Assembly: GCA_048201975.1 (NCBI GenBank)
Contig: DBFBGQ010000070.1
Coordinates: forward strand, 1 to 46,968
DNA: 46,968 nt
Direction of reading: 5' to 3'
Source: Egerieenecus sp048201975
Lineage (GTDB): Bacteria; Bacillota; Clostridia; Christensenellales; Aristaeellaceae
Below, one piece after another: positions 6,595-14,977 of this stretch. Within the stretch, counting starts at the first letter, position 1. The number at the start of each line of letters is the position of its first letter. Position numbers and translations under genes: made by a program. The notes beneath the pieces were generated by a model. It made no database searches. It was not told the origin of the DNA and saw only the letters and a list, made by a program, of their open reading frames with translations.

Positions 6595-8268
6595 ATGCAG
6601 CCGCTATATCATGAATATATGGACGTTCAGGGCGACTTTATCAACTATGAGGATTTCAACAAGAATTTCCGCCTGAAGCGCCCCGATTCCTTCAACTTTG
6701 CTTACGACGTGGTGGATCGCCTGGGCCGGGAGGACCCGGAGCGCCCCGCCCTGCTGTGGACGGACCCGGAAGGGGATGTGGTTCGCTACGATTTCCGGCG
6801 GATGATGCTGGATTCCAACCGCGCGGCCAACTACTTTGCCTCCATCGGCGTGAAAAAGGGCGACGCGGTGATGCTGATCCTCAAGCGGCACCATGAGTTC
6901 TGGCCCATCATCATCGCCCTGCACAAAATCGGGGCCATCACCATCCCGGCCACCCACCTGCTCACCGCCAAGGACATCCGCTACCGGGTTCAGGCGGCGG
7001 ACGTGACCACCATCGTCTGCACGGAGCACACCACCTGCGTGGCCGACGCCGTGGAGGAGGCCGCTCCCGATTGCCCCACGCTGAAAAACAAGGTGCTGGT
7101 GCGCACCACACGCCCCGGCTGGCTGAGCTACGACGCGGGCTTTGCCGCCGCCTCCGACGCATGGGAAAAACCCACCGGCGTCGCCTACCCCCAAAATGAG
7201 GATATCATGCTCCTCTACTTCACTTCCGGCACCACGGGCATGCCAAAAATGGTCACGCACAATTATTACTATCCCCTGGGGCATATCCTCACGGCGGTGT
7301 ACTGGTTGCAGGTGGAGGACGGCGGGCTGCATTTGACCGTTTCGGAAACCGGATGGGCCAAGTCCGTGTGGGGCAAGCTCTACGGCCAGTGGCTGGGCGG
7401 CAGCTGCGTCTTCGTCTATGACTTTGACAAGTTCAAGGCCGCGGAGCTGCTGGGGATGATCGAAAAATTCCACATCACCACCTACTGCTCTCCGCCCACC
7501 ATGTACCGCTACATGCTTCAGGAGGATTTTTCCAAGTATGACCTGAGCAGCCTGAAGCACTGCTCCGTGGCCGGGGAGCCGCTGAATCCCGACATGGCCG
7601 AGGAATGGAAAAAGCGCACGGGCATCGAGCTGCGGGAGGCCTTCGGCCAGACGGAGCTGGTGGTGACCCTGGCCACCTTCCCCTGGATGAAGGTGTGCCC
7701 AGGCTCCATGGGCAAGCCTGCGCCGGTGTTTGATGTGGACCTGATCGATGAGGAGGGCAATTCCTGCCCCCCCGGCGTCAGCGGAGAAATCGTCATTCGC
7801 ACCCATCATGGCGCGCCCATCGGCATGTTCTCGGGCTACTACCGCAACCAGGACATGACCGACGACGTGTGGGACGGGAAAATCTACCACACCAAGGATA
7901 TCGCCTGGCGGGATGAGTGGGGGTATTACTGGTATGTGGGCCGCGCGGACGACGTGATCAAGTCCAGCGGCTACCGGATCGGGCCCTTCGAGGTGGAGAG
8001 CGCGCTGCTGGAGCATCCGGCGGTGCTGGAGACGGCCATCACCGGCGTGCCGGATCCCCTGCGGGGGCAGGTGGTGAAGGCCACCATCGTCCTCAAGCCC
8101 GGATATGAACCTTCCGACGCGCTGAAGAAGGAATTGCAGGACCATGTGAAGCACCTCACCGCCCCCTACAAGTATCCCCGGGTGGTGGAGTTTGTGGACG
8201 CCCTGCCCAAGACCATTTCCGGCAAGATCCGCCGCACCGAGCTCCGCGCACGGGATGCGGCCAAGTAA
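6595..8268 (+). CDS. AMP-forming acyl-CoA synthetase (AMP-binding enzyme)
   Basis: A 557-residue member of the ANL superfamily, which activates a carboxylic acid with ATP to an acyl-adenylate and transfers it to CoA. The phosphate-binding loop is YFTSGTTGMPK (residues 208-218); the region HCSVAGEPLNPDM and the REAFGQTELV motif follow; the hinge and A8 region is KSSGYRIGPFEVE; the catalytic C-terminal lysine is Lys544 in TISGKIRR. The overall sequence resembles medium-chain or short-chain acyl-CoA and acetyl-CoA synthetase-like proteins rather than a peptide synthetase domain; no carrier domain is present. The exact acid cannot be told. It follows the XRE-cupin regulator and precedes a GNAT gene by 37 bases, so the three are probably one transcript. 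Confidence 0.9.
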   Translation: MQPLYHEYMDVQGDFINYEDFNKNFRLKRPDSFNFAYDVVDRLGREDPERPALLWTDPEGDVVRYDFRRMMLDSNRAANYFASIGVKKGDAVMLILKRHHEFWPIIIALHKIGAITIPATHLLTAKDIRYRVQAADVTTIVCTEHTTCVADAVEEAAPDCPTLKNKVLVRTTRPGWLSYDAGFAAASDAWEKPTGVAYPQNEDIMLLYFTSGTTGMPKMVTHNYYYPLGHILTAVYWLQVEDGGLHLTVSETGWAKSVWGKLYGQWLGGSCVFVYDFDKFKAAELLGMIEKFHITTYCSPPTMYRYMLQEDFSKYDLSSLKHCSVAGEPLNPDMAEEWKKRTGIELREAFGQTELVVTLATFPWMKVCPGSMGKPAPVFDVDLIDEEGNSCPPGVSGEIVIRTHHGAPIGMFSGYYRNQDMTDDVWDGKIYHTKDIAWRDEWGYYWYVGRADDVIKSSGYRIGPFEVESALLEHPAVLETAITGVPDPLRGQVVKATIVLKPGYEPSDALKKELQDHVKHLTAPYKYPRVVEFVDALPKTISGKIRRTELRARDAAK

Positions 8269-8305
8269 GCTCCCCCTGACACGGACGGCATAAGGAGGCG
8301 AGACC

Positions 8306-8857
8306 ATGGAGTTCATTCCCGTGACCTTTCCGCTGAAGGATGGACGGGAAGCCGTGCTCAGCGTTCCCACCGCGGATGACGCGGCGGAAATGGTGGCGTA
8401 TCTGCGGGATATCGCCCAAGAGACGGAATTCACCATCGCGTATCCCGAGGAGCGGCAGGCCATGACCACGGAACAGGAGGCAGCGCTCCTGCAATCCAAG
8501 CGGGAGGACCCCAACGCCCTGATGCTCATGTGCCGGGTGGAAGGCCGCCTGGCAGGCAACTGCGAGGTGACCTTCGGCGGACGGATCAAGGTGTCGCACC
8601 GGGGTACCGTCGCCATTGCCCTGCGCCGGGAATTTTGGGGGCTGGGCATCGGCACGGCCATGTTTCGGGAGATGATTGCCCTGGCCCGCCGGCGGCCGGG
8701 CGTATTGCAGCTGGAGCTGGACTTCATCAAGGGGAACCAGCGGGCGCGGGCCCTGTATGAGAAAATGGGCTTTCGCATCGTGGGCGTCAAGCCGGACGCG
8801 CTGCGGCTGAAAAGCGGCCGGCTCTGCAACGAATACGCCATGATGCTCAAGCTGTGA
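8306..8857 (+). CDS. GNAT family N-acetyltransferase
   Basis: A 183-residue GNAT protein. The acetyl-CoA binding motif A is seen as AIALRREFWGLGIGTAMFREMI and the C-terminal motif as LELDFIKGNQRARALYEKMGFRIVG. The acceptor (amino acid, antibiotic, peptide or protein) cannot be predicted. An AAGGAGGCGAGACC site precedes the ATG. It is last in the run of plus-strand genes that starts with the cupin regulator and ends at the terminator 8916-8960. Co-location with an acyl-CoA synthetase may be functional or accidental. Confidence 0.85.
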   Translation: MEFIPVTFPLKDGREAVLSVPTADDAAEMVAYLRDIAQETEFTIAYPEERQAMTTEQEAALLQSKREDPNALMLMCRVEGRLAGNCEVTFGGRIKVSHRGTVAIALRREFWGLGIGTAMFREMIALARRRPGVLQLELDFIKGNQRARALYEKMGFRIVGVKPDALRLKSGRLCNEYAMMLKL

Positions 8858-8915
8858 TACGGCCCGCTTTTCGCACAGCCGTTGGTGAAGCGCAGGCGGG
8901 ATCCGTTTTCCATCC

Positions 8916-8960
8916 AAAAGCCCGGGCAGGAAGCGTGCAGCTTCTTGTCCGGGCTTTTTT
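8916..8960. terminator. Terminator between convergent GNAT and kinase genes
   Basis: A hairpin with arms AAGCCCGGGCAGGAAGC and GCTTCTTGTCCGGGCTT (mismatched in places) closed by a 5-base loop, followed on the plus strand by TTTTTT. On the minus strand the tail is only CTTTTGG, so it should act best on the GNAT transcript and more weakly on the kinase. Confidence 0.8.
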
Positions 8961-8995
8961 GCGCCGAGCGCTGTGCATTTCTCTGCCCTTGCCGT

Positions 8996-9493
8996 TTAGG
9001 TTGCGCGCGCCGCGCAGTAGATTTCCTCCACAATGCTTTCGAAGGATTGCTCCGCGGTGATGGGGGTTTCATGCAGCAGCTCCGAGTAATCCCGCTCACG
9101 CCACCACCGGCGCATGGCCTCCTCGCCGAATTCATGGCAGTTCGCTTTGGTTTGATGCCGCTTCAGCGTTTCCTCAAAGGGCAGATCAAAATAATAGGCG
9201 TGAATTTGCGCGCCGTACAGCGCGCCGGCCAGCGCGAACAGCGGACGGTACCAATCCGCATACAGGATTCCCTCCAGGATTACCACTTCGCTGTGCTGAT
9301 GGCCATAGGCCAGCATCGCCTCCAGAAGGGGCAAAGCCGGCGTGTCTTTTCCATCCTTGACCTTGAGGATATCCCGCCGGATGACATCCTGGGAAATCAG
9401 CATGGTGTTGCTGCCGAATCGAGCCTGCAACGCCTTGGCAACGGAGGTTTTTCCGCTTCCCGAATTGCCCCGAAGAATGATCAGCCGACCCAT
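8996..9493 (-). CDS. P-loop kinase / zeta-toxin-like AAA ATPase
   Basis: A 165-residue P-loop protein. Walker A is RGNSGSGKTSVAKAL (residues 8-22); a second conserved region is VVILEGILYADWYRPLF; a lid-like segment is ETLKRHQTKANCHEFGEEAMRRWW. This matches small kinases of the zeta-toxin/AAA_33 type or uridine kinase-like annotations; the phosphorylated substrate is unknown. The frame extends upstream 20 codons, but the ATG at 9493 has AGGAGGAGG at the right distance and begins the conserved strand. It has its own good promoter (9525-9553). No antitoxin partner is adjacent, so a toxin role is not supported. Confidence 0.82.
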   Translation of the reverse strand: MGRLIILRGNSGSGKTSVAKALQARFGSNTMLISQDVIRRDILKVKDGKDTPALPLLEAMLAYGHQHSEVVILEGILYADWYRPLFALAGALYGAQIHAYYFDLPFEETLKRHQTKANCHEFGEEAMRRWWRERDYSELLHETPITAEQSFESIVEEIYCAARAT

Positions 9494-9524
9494 TGCGCTT
9501 CCTCCTCCTGTGATAGTTGTGTTC

Positions 9525-9553
9525 ATTATACCGTGTCCAGCAGGGCTTTCCAA
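9525..9553 (-). promoter_or_regulatory. Sigma-A promoter for the P-loop kinase
   Basis: Minus strand TTGGAA (9548-9553), 17-base spacer, TATAAT (9525-9530), about 30 bases before the ATG at 9493. Confidence 0.65.
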
Positions 9554-9589
9554 TGGCGGTTCTGGGCGCGGGTGGAGGAGGGAACAGGA

Positions 9590-9625
9590 GAAGGCCGGGC
9601 AGGGAACCGCTTCCTGCCCGGCCTT
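9590..9625 (-). terminator. Probable terminator of the first sugar-transport operon
   Basis: A strong hairpin, AGGCCGGGCAGG pairing with CCTGCCCGGCCT around a 9-10 base loop. It lies about 170 bases after the last permease stop and upstream of the kinase promoter. The U-tract is poor on both strands, so efficiency is uncertain. Confidence 0.5.
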
Positions 9626-9644
9626 TGCGACGCTGATATGGCGT

Positions 9645-9715
9645 TAGAATGCTTGCAAACGATGCATCGGTTTTTGTATGCATCGGGGGTTCGACGCCCG
9701 CAGGCACGAAAGCCC
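9645..9715. repeat. Copy of a dispersed palindromic-type repeat
   Basis: This stretch contains ATGCTTGCAAACG, an inverted pair GATGCA/TGCATC, and TCGACGCCCGCAGGCACGAAAG. The complement of the last part closely matches the TTTCGCGCCTGCGGGCGCG core seen at 46600-46620, and the TGCTTGCAA motif occurs at both places. It looks like a small repeated element, but two copies are too few to define it. Confidence 0.4.
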
Positions 9716-9795
9716 TTGCGCATGTGGAAAAGGAACGGTTGACCTGCATCAAGCAAAATGCTTTGCCGACGCTCGGAGCAGAGCTATGCCTTCGC

Positions 9796-10677
9796 TTATC
9801 CCTTGACGCTGCCCAGCACCAATCCCTTCACAAAGAAGCGCTGCAGAAAGGGATACACGCACAGCACGGGGATCATAGCGATGACTACCTGGGCGCAGGT
9901 GGAGGTGCGCGTGGAGACCTTTGCCAATACGGCCGCCTCTTCCGAGCGGATCTTGGAGTAGTCAATGCTGACGATGATGCCGCGTAGATAGGTAGCCAGG
10001 GGATAATTGGCAGTTTTGTTCATCAGGATCATACCGTCGAACCAGCTGTTCCAGTGCCCCACCATGGTCAGCAGCGTAATGGTGGCAATCGCCGGCAGGG
10101 AAAGGGGAAGCAGCAGGCGAAAGAGCACGTCGTAGCTTCTGGCGCCGTCGATTACGAAGGCTTCCTCCAGCTCATGGGGAATGCCACGGAAAAAGTTCAG
10201 CATCAGCAGAATGTTGAAGACGTTGACGGCGTCCGGTAGCACCAGGGCCAGCATGGTATCCAGCAGCCCGTATTGCTTGATGGTCATATACCAGGGAACA
10301 ATGCCGCCGCCAAAAAGCATGGTGAAGACGAAAAACCACACGTATGCCGTTCTGCCGTGGAATTGCTCCTTGGTGCGGGAGAGAGGGAATGCGGTGAGAA
10401 ACGTGATGCACATTTGGATGATCACGCCCAGCAGCACCCGCCGGACCGATACCATAAACGCCGTGTAAAAGGCGCCGCCTTTCATGATAAAATCATAGGA
10501 AGACAACGTGAAGTTTACCGGCCAGAACGTTACCTTGCCGCTGGCCACTGCTCCCGAGGTGCTTAGCGATATGGCCACGGTGTTGATGATTGGCGAGATG
10601 CATATCAGGGAGATGAGCGTCAGCGCCACCACGTTGCATACGCCAAAAATGCGCTCGCCCAAGGTTCTTCTTTTCAT
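9796..10677 (-). CDS. Carbohydrate ABC transporter permease, LplC/YtcP type
   Basis: A 293-residue membrane permease of the CUT1-type sugar importers. About six hydrophobic segments are visible, starting NVVALTLISLICISPIINTV. The EAA-like loop that contacts the ATPase is ELEEAFVIDGARSYDVLFRLLLPLS, and the protein ends FVKGLVLGSVKG, a typical end for this subfamily. AGGTGATGCGGC precedes the ATG. It lies 11 bases after the partner permease and is the last gene of the operon. No ATPase is encoded, so a shared MsmX-like ATPase is presumed. Confidence 0.93.
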   Translation of the reverse strand: MKRRTLGERIFGVCNVVALTLISLICISPIINTVAISLSTSGAVASGKVTFWPVNFTLSSYDFIMKGGAFYTAFMVSVRRVLLGVIIQMCITFLTAFPLSRTKEQFHGRTAYVWFFVFTMLFGGGIVPWYMTIKQYGLLDTMLALVLPDAVNVFNILLMLNFFRGIPHELEEAFVIDGARSYDVLFRLLLPLSLPAIATITLLTMVGHWNSWFDGMILMNKTANYPLATYLRGIIVSIDYSKIRSEEAAVLAKVSTRTSTCAQVVIAMIPVLCVYPFLQRFFVKGLVLGSVKG

Positions 10678-10688
10678 GCCGCATCACC

Positions 10689-11603
10689 TCAAAAGATCCT
10701 GTAATCGGCATATTTCGCCGCCAGATAGTAGGACAGGGAAATAAGAGCAAACCCAATCACTGATTTGAACAGCCCAACCGCTGTGGCTACGCTATACTGC
10801 GCTTGGTTAAATGCCAAACGGTATACGAAGGTGTCCAAAATATCGCCGGTGTCCATCACCAGCGTGTTAAGCAGTACGAACACCTGGTCAAAGCCTGCGT
10901 TGAGCACATTGCCCAGGGAAAGGGTCGCCAGAAGCACAATGGTGGGACGAATGCCGGGGAGGGTTACGTGCAATGTCTGCTTCCAGCGCCCTGCGCCGTC
11001 GATCATGGCCGCCTCATAGAGGGTGGGATCAATGGCGGTGAGCGCGGCAATGTATACCACCATATTAAAGCCTGCGTTTTTCCACAGGTCCGTGATCACG
11101 AGCAAAGAGCGAAAATACCGGTTGTCGGAAAGGAAATAAACGGTGGGTAGGCCCATTTGACGCAGCAGCTGATTGATCAGTCCGTCTGAGGAGAAAATTT
11201 CCAGAATGATGCCGCCCAGAATGATCCAGGACATGAAGTAAGGCAGATAGGTAATGGTCTGTACCATTTTTTTGAAGCGCACGGAGCGCAGCTCGTTGAG
11301 CATGAGGGATAGCCCGATGGGGACGAAGAGCCCCGTGACGATTTTCAGCACGGAAATGATAATGGTGTTGGCCAAGGCGTTGGAGAATCCGGGCATGGTG
11401 ATTACGTAAGTAAAATTGTCCAGGCCGATCCATTTGGCGTTAAACCAGCCCTTGAACACCGTGAATTTTTGAAACGCCATGACGATGCCCACCAGCGGGA
11501 CATATTTGAACAGAAACGTCAGAATAACGGCCGGAAGTATATAAATGTGATAAGCGCCTTCCTTGCGCAGGGTGCGAGCGATTTTTCCTGACACGGCTGT
11601 CAT
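10689..11603 (-). CDS. Carbohydrate ABC transporter permease, LplB/YteP type
   Basis: A 304-residue permease partner of the LplC-type protein. Six membrane segments are suggested (AYHIYILPAVILTFLFKYVPLVGIVMAF and later). The EAA loop is DPTLYEAAMIDGAGRWKQTLHVTLPGI. The frame's ATG at 11603 has GGGG immediately in front; a GTG three codons later has better spacing, so the start may be 11594. A strong stem-loop without a U-tract (11615-11647) sits between this gene and the binding protein and probably lowers permease output relative to binding protein. Confidence 0.93.
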   Translation of the reverse strand: MTAVSGKIARTLRKEGAYHIYILPAVILTFLFKYVPLVGIVMAFQKFTVFKGWFNAKWIGLDNFTYVITMPGFSNALANTIIISVLKIVTGLFVPIGLSLMLNELRSVRFKKMVQTITYLPYFMSWIILGGIILEIFSSDGLINQLLRQMGLPTVYFLSDNRYFRSLLVITDLWKNAGFNMVVYIAALTAIDPTLYEAAMIDGAGRWKQTLHVTLPGIRPTIVLLATLSLGNVLNAGFDQVFVLLNTLVMDTGDILDTFVYRLAFNQAQYSVATAVGLFKSVIGFALISLSYYLAAKYADYRIF

Positions 11604-11614
11604 CCCCTTAAACC

Positions 11615-11647
11615 GCGGCGAATGGAGGCGGACTCTCCATTCGCCGC
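11615..11647 (-). promoter_or_regulatory. Stem-loop between binding-protein and permease genes (locus 1)
   Basis: Perfect 12-bp stem (arms 11615-11626 and 11636-11647) with a 9-base loop, placed between the stop codon of the binding protein and the ribosome site of the permease. There is no U-run, so it is more likely an RNA-stabilising or partial-attenuation element than a full terminator. Confidence 0.7.
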
Positions 11648-11654
11648 TGTGTAT

Positions 11655-13238
11655 TCAGTTGACCATGGCGTTGATTTCCGCAAGGATCTGTTCGCCGCCC
11701 AGGCGATACCACTCTTCCACAAATGTGTCAAAGGTATCCACGGGCTCCTCGCCCATGATGATTTTGATGAAGGTTTCGTTTTCGTAGTTGGACAGCACGC
11801 CCATCTTTTCAGCCATGGTAGGGGTGGAACCGCCAAATGCGTTGAGCACCAGGCGCTCCATGGGATAATCCTCCGCCAAGGTCATGAACGCCTTGACCTG
11901 GTGGTAGGTCTGGTAATCCTCCTGGCTGCCCTCGTACAGGTAGGCGATGGCGGCCTCGGCCTTTCCTGTTTCGGCTTTCAGCTCGCCCAGGCGAGAAGTG
12001 TCGTTATTTTTCACGGCGTCGGAAATAATCTGCAGCGCCTTGATGGTTTCCTCGTCGGAGGTGAGCGTGCGAATGAGGCCAAACATGGTGTTGTCATTCA
12101 TGACGCCGTTCACTTCCTGGCTTGTCAGGTACTTATAGTCCGGGTCGGAAGAGTGTTCGCCGTAGAGCACGTCCACATAGGCGTTGGCGCACTCGATGAT
12201 TGCTTCGGGATGCTCGTAGTTCTTGTTGACCGCAAAGAAGCTGGCATAGGTCACCCCAACGCTTGCCAGGGATTCCTGATCGTCGGCACTGGGGGCGGGC
12301 ACGGGCGTCCACTGCATGGTGGGGAATTCATTGGCAGCAATGCCATACTGGAAGATGTTCCAGCATCGGCCATAGGAGATGCCATACTTGCCGCCGGCCA
12401 CTTCCTCGGTCACTTTGGCGGAATCCTTCACGCCAAATTCGGGGTCGATGCCGCCCTCCTGGTAAAGCTGAGCCAGACGGGCCAAGGCATCCTTCATTTC
12501 CGGCTGTACGCTGCCGTAGCCGATGGTGCCATCCTCCTGCTTGATCCAAATCTGAGGATAGGCGTGATAGCCATTGAAGAAACCGGTGAGGGAGGTGATG
12601 CCGTCAAAAAGATAATTGCTGAAGGCCAGTCCGCCGGTGTCATCCACGCCGTTCTGGTCAGGGTCCTGCTCATCAAAGGCCTTGGCCACAGCCAGCACTT
12701 CTTCAATGGTGGTGGGGATTTCCAAGCCCAGGTTGTCCAGCCAATCCTGACGGATCCAGAGCAGGCTGGGTTCATAAATCACGGAGGTCATGTAGGGCAG
12801 CGCCAGCAGTTTGCCATCGAAGGTGCACATTTCCAGCGCTGCGCCGCCGTCGCCATTGTAAATGGACTTGAGCAGGTCGGAGCCGTATTCCTCCAGCACA
12901 TCGGTGAGGTCCATGAGCATGTCTGCCTCAGCCATGGTCTGCAGCTGATTGTAGGAGCACTCGATTACCAGGTCGGGGATGTCGCTGGAAGCAATAACGA
13001 TGTTAAGCTTGTCGTTGTACTCGGTATTGGTGCAGGTCCAGTCGGTGATCAGGTTGACGCCCAACGCATCCCGATAGTAGCGCGTCCACACATTGTCCTC
13101 AATGGTGTCCCCTTCGGGAAAAACGGCGGCAGAGTAGATGTAGCGGCCCACATGCAGGTCAATCATGTCCTCCTCGGCCAGAGAGACGCAGGGAAGCAGC
13201 AACGCTGCGCACAGGAGCCATGCCAACCATCGTTTCAT
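11655..13238 (-). CDS. Extracellular sugar-binding protein of ABC transporter, LplA type
   Basis: A 527-residue solute-binding protein. Residues 1-21 (MKRWLAWLLCAALLLPCVSLA) are a signal peptide with a likely cleavage before EED; the cysteine in LLPC does not fit a normal lipobox. The mature part has features of large LplA-like oligosaccharide binders (NVWTRYYRDALGVNLITDW, DIPDLVIECS, KLLALPYMTSVIYEPSLLWIRQDWLDNLG). AAGGAGGT precedes the ATG. It heads the transport operon, right behind the kinase/regulator pair, and its promoter carries a 12-bp inverted repeat (13265-13308). Ligand is probably an oligosaccharide, by family. Confidence 0.92.
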   Translation of the reverse strand: MKRWLAWLLCAALLLPCVSLAEEDMIDLHVGRYIYSAAVFPEGDTIEDNVWTRYYRDALGVNLITDWTCTNTEYNDKLNIVIASSDIPDLVIECSYNQLQTMAEADMLMDLTDVLEEYGSDLLKSIYNGDGGAALEMCTFDGKLLALPYMTSVIYEPSLLWIRQDWLDNLGLEIPTTIEEVLAVAKAFDEQDPDQNGVDDTGGLAFSNYLFDGITSLTGFFNGYHAYPQIWIKQEDGTIGYGSVQPEMKDALARLAQLYQEGGIDPEFGVKDSAKVTEEVAGGKYGISYGRCWNIFQYGIAANEFPTMQWTPVPAPSADDQESLASVGVTYASFFAVNKNYEHPEAIIECANAYVDVLYGEHSSDPDYKYLTSQEVNGVMNDNTMFGLIRTLTSDEETIKALQIISDAVKNNDTSRLGELKAETGKAEAAIAYLYEGSQEDYQTYHQVKAFMTLAEDYPMERLVLNAFGGSTPTMAEKMGVLSNYENETFIKIIMGEEPVDTFDTFVEEWYRLGGEQILAEINAMVN

Positions 13239-13264
13239 TGTGAAGTACCTCCTTATTTACATTT

Positions 13265-13308
13265 CGGTCACAACCGTTGTCTTTATTATAAGCAGCCGGT
13301 TGTGACCG
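13265..13308 (-). promoter_or_regulatory. Promoter with 12-bp inverted-repeat operator, sugar operon 1
   Basis: On the minus strand TATAAT (13285-13290) lies between two perfectly complementary 12-base arms, CGGTCACAACCG (13297-13308) and CGGTTGTGACCG (13265-13276). The arm centres are 32 bases apart, about three helical turns. No decent -35 is seen, which suggests activator dependence. The downstream arm falls near the expected transcription start. The neighbouring YesN-like or PocR-AraC regulator is the obvious candidate binder, by inference. Confidence 0.7.
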
Positions 13309-13339
13309 CGTACACTCACAATATTCCATATGCACCTCA

Positions 13340-14977
13340 CTAATTTGTACTGGGGTTGGCGGCGTTTTCTCCTTTATGCGTCTCGGACCATTTTTGATAT
13401 TCGCCGGGGGTCATGCTGGTCATGGATTTGAAAAAACGGTAGAACGCCTGCTCCGAGGTGAAACCGACCAGGGCGGCAATCTCCCGGTTCACGTGCTTGC
13501 CGCTGGCTAGCAATGCCCTGGCCCGCTGGATCCGAGCTTGCGCAATGCGGTCCTTGAGGTTTTCTCCGGTCAGTTGCTTGTACACCCTGGCCAGGTAGTA
13601 AGGGTTGAAGCCCTCCATTTCGCCCAGCCAGGTGATGGATAGATTGCTTCCCAGGTTTTCGTCGATCAGCCAGCGCGTCTTTCGCACAATGTCCGTGGCT
13701 CCGGCATCCATGCGCTGGCTCTTTACCCGAAAAATTTCCAGCGCCAGCGCGCGAAGACGCTCGAATCCTTCCGCCCAGCTGCGTATCTCCCGCAAGCGGA
13801 TGGCGCAAATTTCCGAGGATAGGAAGCGGCGGACTTCCCAGTGGTTGGCGTAGTGCAGCAGAACGCTTGCCAGGCAGCAAAACACTTCTGCATAGATGCT
13901 TTCTTCGCCGGCCTCGTGGGCGGCGGCAATCATATCGTTGAATTTGACGAAAAAATCCTGCTGGGAGCCGCCTGCGAGAATTTCCTGCAGCTGCGCTCCA
14001 CGGTCCAGCCGCTCTCGCAGCAGGGTTTGCGCGTAGACGGATTGATTTTCCGCTTCCTCCAGGTCGGTGAGCAGCGCGCCCTGGGGGTCTTGTATACGAG
14101 TGCTCATGCGACTGCGCAGGCGTTCGACGCAGCGGCCCAGGCCGCGCCATTCCACTGGATGACCAGCTACGCAAATGGAAATCCCCGTGCGCAGCGTCCT
14201 GCGGACGCTATCCTGGATCAGCTCGGCAGCAGCCTGTTCAAATCGGACTATGGAGGCGTTGTCCCAGGTATCCAGCTTGGGAAAGGTCAGCCAGAGCATG
14301 CTTCCGTCCGAGAGCCGAATCTGTTCAAAGGTGGCGCGGCTTTCCAGACGCTGGCGGGCGACCTCCGCCAATGTGATGGCCTGCAATTCACCTTTAGAGC
14401 CCCGGGCCAGGGACACATCCTCAAAGCGTGCCAGTGCCAGGTATACCTCTTGGGCGGGGTCAAAGGGCATGCGATAGCACGCGAACATTTCTTGCAGCTC
14501 CTGGAGGGAAAAGGATACGCCGTCGACGAGCTGAACGATGAGGCGTTCCCGCAGCAGGGGAAGGGCGCTGTTGAGCTGCTCCTGGGTTTGCAGCACTTGA
14601 CATGCCTCTGCATCCATCCGCTCCAGGGTGCGCTGCACAGCCTGCAGCACCGCATCGTATCCCTCTGTTTTCAGCAGGTAATCCACGCCGCCGCCACGCA
14701 GCGCCTGCTGGGCGTATTCGAATTCGCTGTATCCCGTGAGGAAAATGGTTCGGCACCAGGGCCAGCGGTGCACTACCTCCCGCTGCAGCGTCAGCCCATC
14801 CATGCCCGGCATGCGGATATCCGTGAGCAAAACGTCAATGCGCTCCCGGGCCATCAGCTCCAACGCCTCATGCCCGCCATAAGCGCTGTGGATGCACAGG
14901 TCGGTGTGCCGCTCAAAGTAAAATGCCAGGCTGTCCACAATACGCTGTTCATTGTCCACGATCAGTATGCTGCGCAT
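13340..14977 (-). CDS. AraC-type response regulator, YesN-like
   Basis: A 545-residue response regulator. The receiver domain (about 1-120) has phospho-acceptor Asp53 in LLTDIRMPGMDG and the conserved lysine region DYLLKTEGY. A variable middle follows, and an AraC-type double helix-turn-helix occupies about 440-535 (LGEMEGFNPYYLARVYKQLTG, REIAALVGFTSEQAFYRFFKSMTSMTPGEYQ). It is activated by the adjacent YesM-like kinase, whose 3' end overlaps this gene by 29 bases, and should switch on the sugar transport operon 100 bases downstream. GGAGGAGACAACC precedes the ATG. Confidence 0.93.
   Translation of the reverse strand: MRSILIVDNEQRIVDSLAFYFERHTDLCIHSAYGGHEALELMARERIDVLLTDIRMPGMDGLTLQREVVHRWPWCRTIFLTGYSEFEYAQQALRGGGVDYLLKTEGYDAVLQAVQRTLERMDAEACQVLQTQEQLNSALPLLRERLIVQLVDGVSFSLQELQEMFACYRMPFDPAQEVYLALARFEDVSLARGSKGELQAITLAEVARQRLESRATFEQIRLSDGSMLWLTFPKLDTWDNASIVRFEQAAAELIQDSVRRTLRTGISICVAGHPVEWRGLGRCVERLRSRMSTRIQDPQGALLTDLEEAENQSVYAQTLLRERLDRGAQLQEILAGGSQQDFFVKFNDMIAAAHEAGEESIYAEVFCCLASVLLHYANHWEVRRFLSSEICAIRLREIRSWAEGFERLRALALEIFRVKSQRMDAGATDIVRKTRWLIDENLGSNLSITWLGEMEGFNPYYLARVYKQLTGENLKDRIAQARIQRARALLASGKHVNREIAALVGFTSEQAFYRFFKSMTSMTPGEYQKWSETHKGENAANPSTN

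Noticed and set aside
6604..9135. An 843-codon minus-strand frame opposite the acyl-CoA ligase and GNAT genes
   Set aside because: It crosses three well-supported plus-strand genes and a terminator and has no recognisable domain.
8996..9493. Zeta-type toxin-antitoxin system
   Set aside because: The P-loop kinase resembles zeta toxins in fold only; there is no epsilon-like antitoxin beside it and it has a solo promoter.
9645..9715. tRNA-like T-arm (GGGGGTTCGACGCCC)
   Set aside because: No acceptor stem, anticodon arm or D-arm can be built around it.
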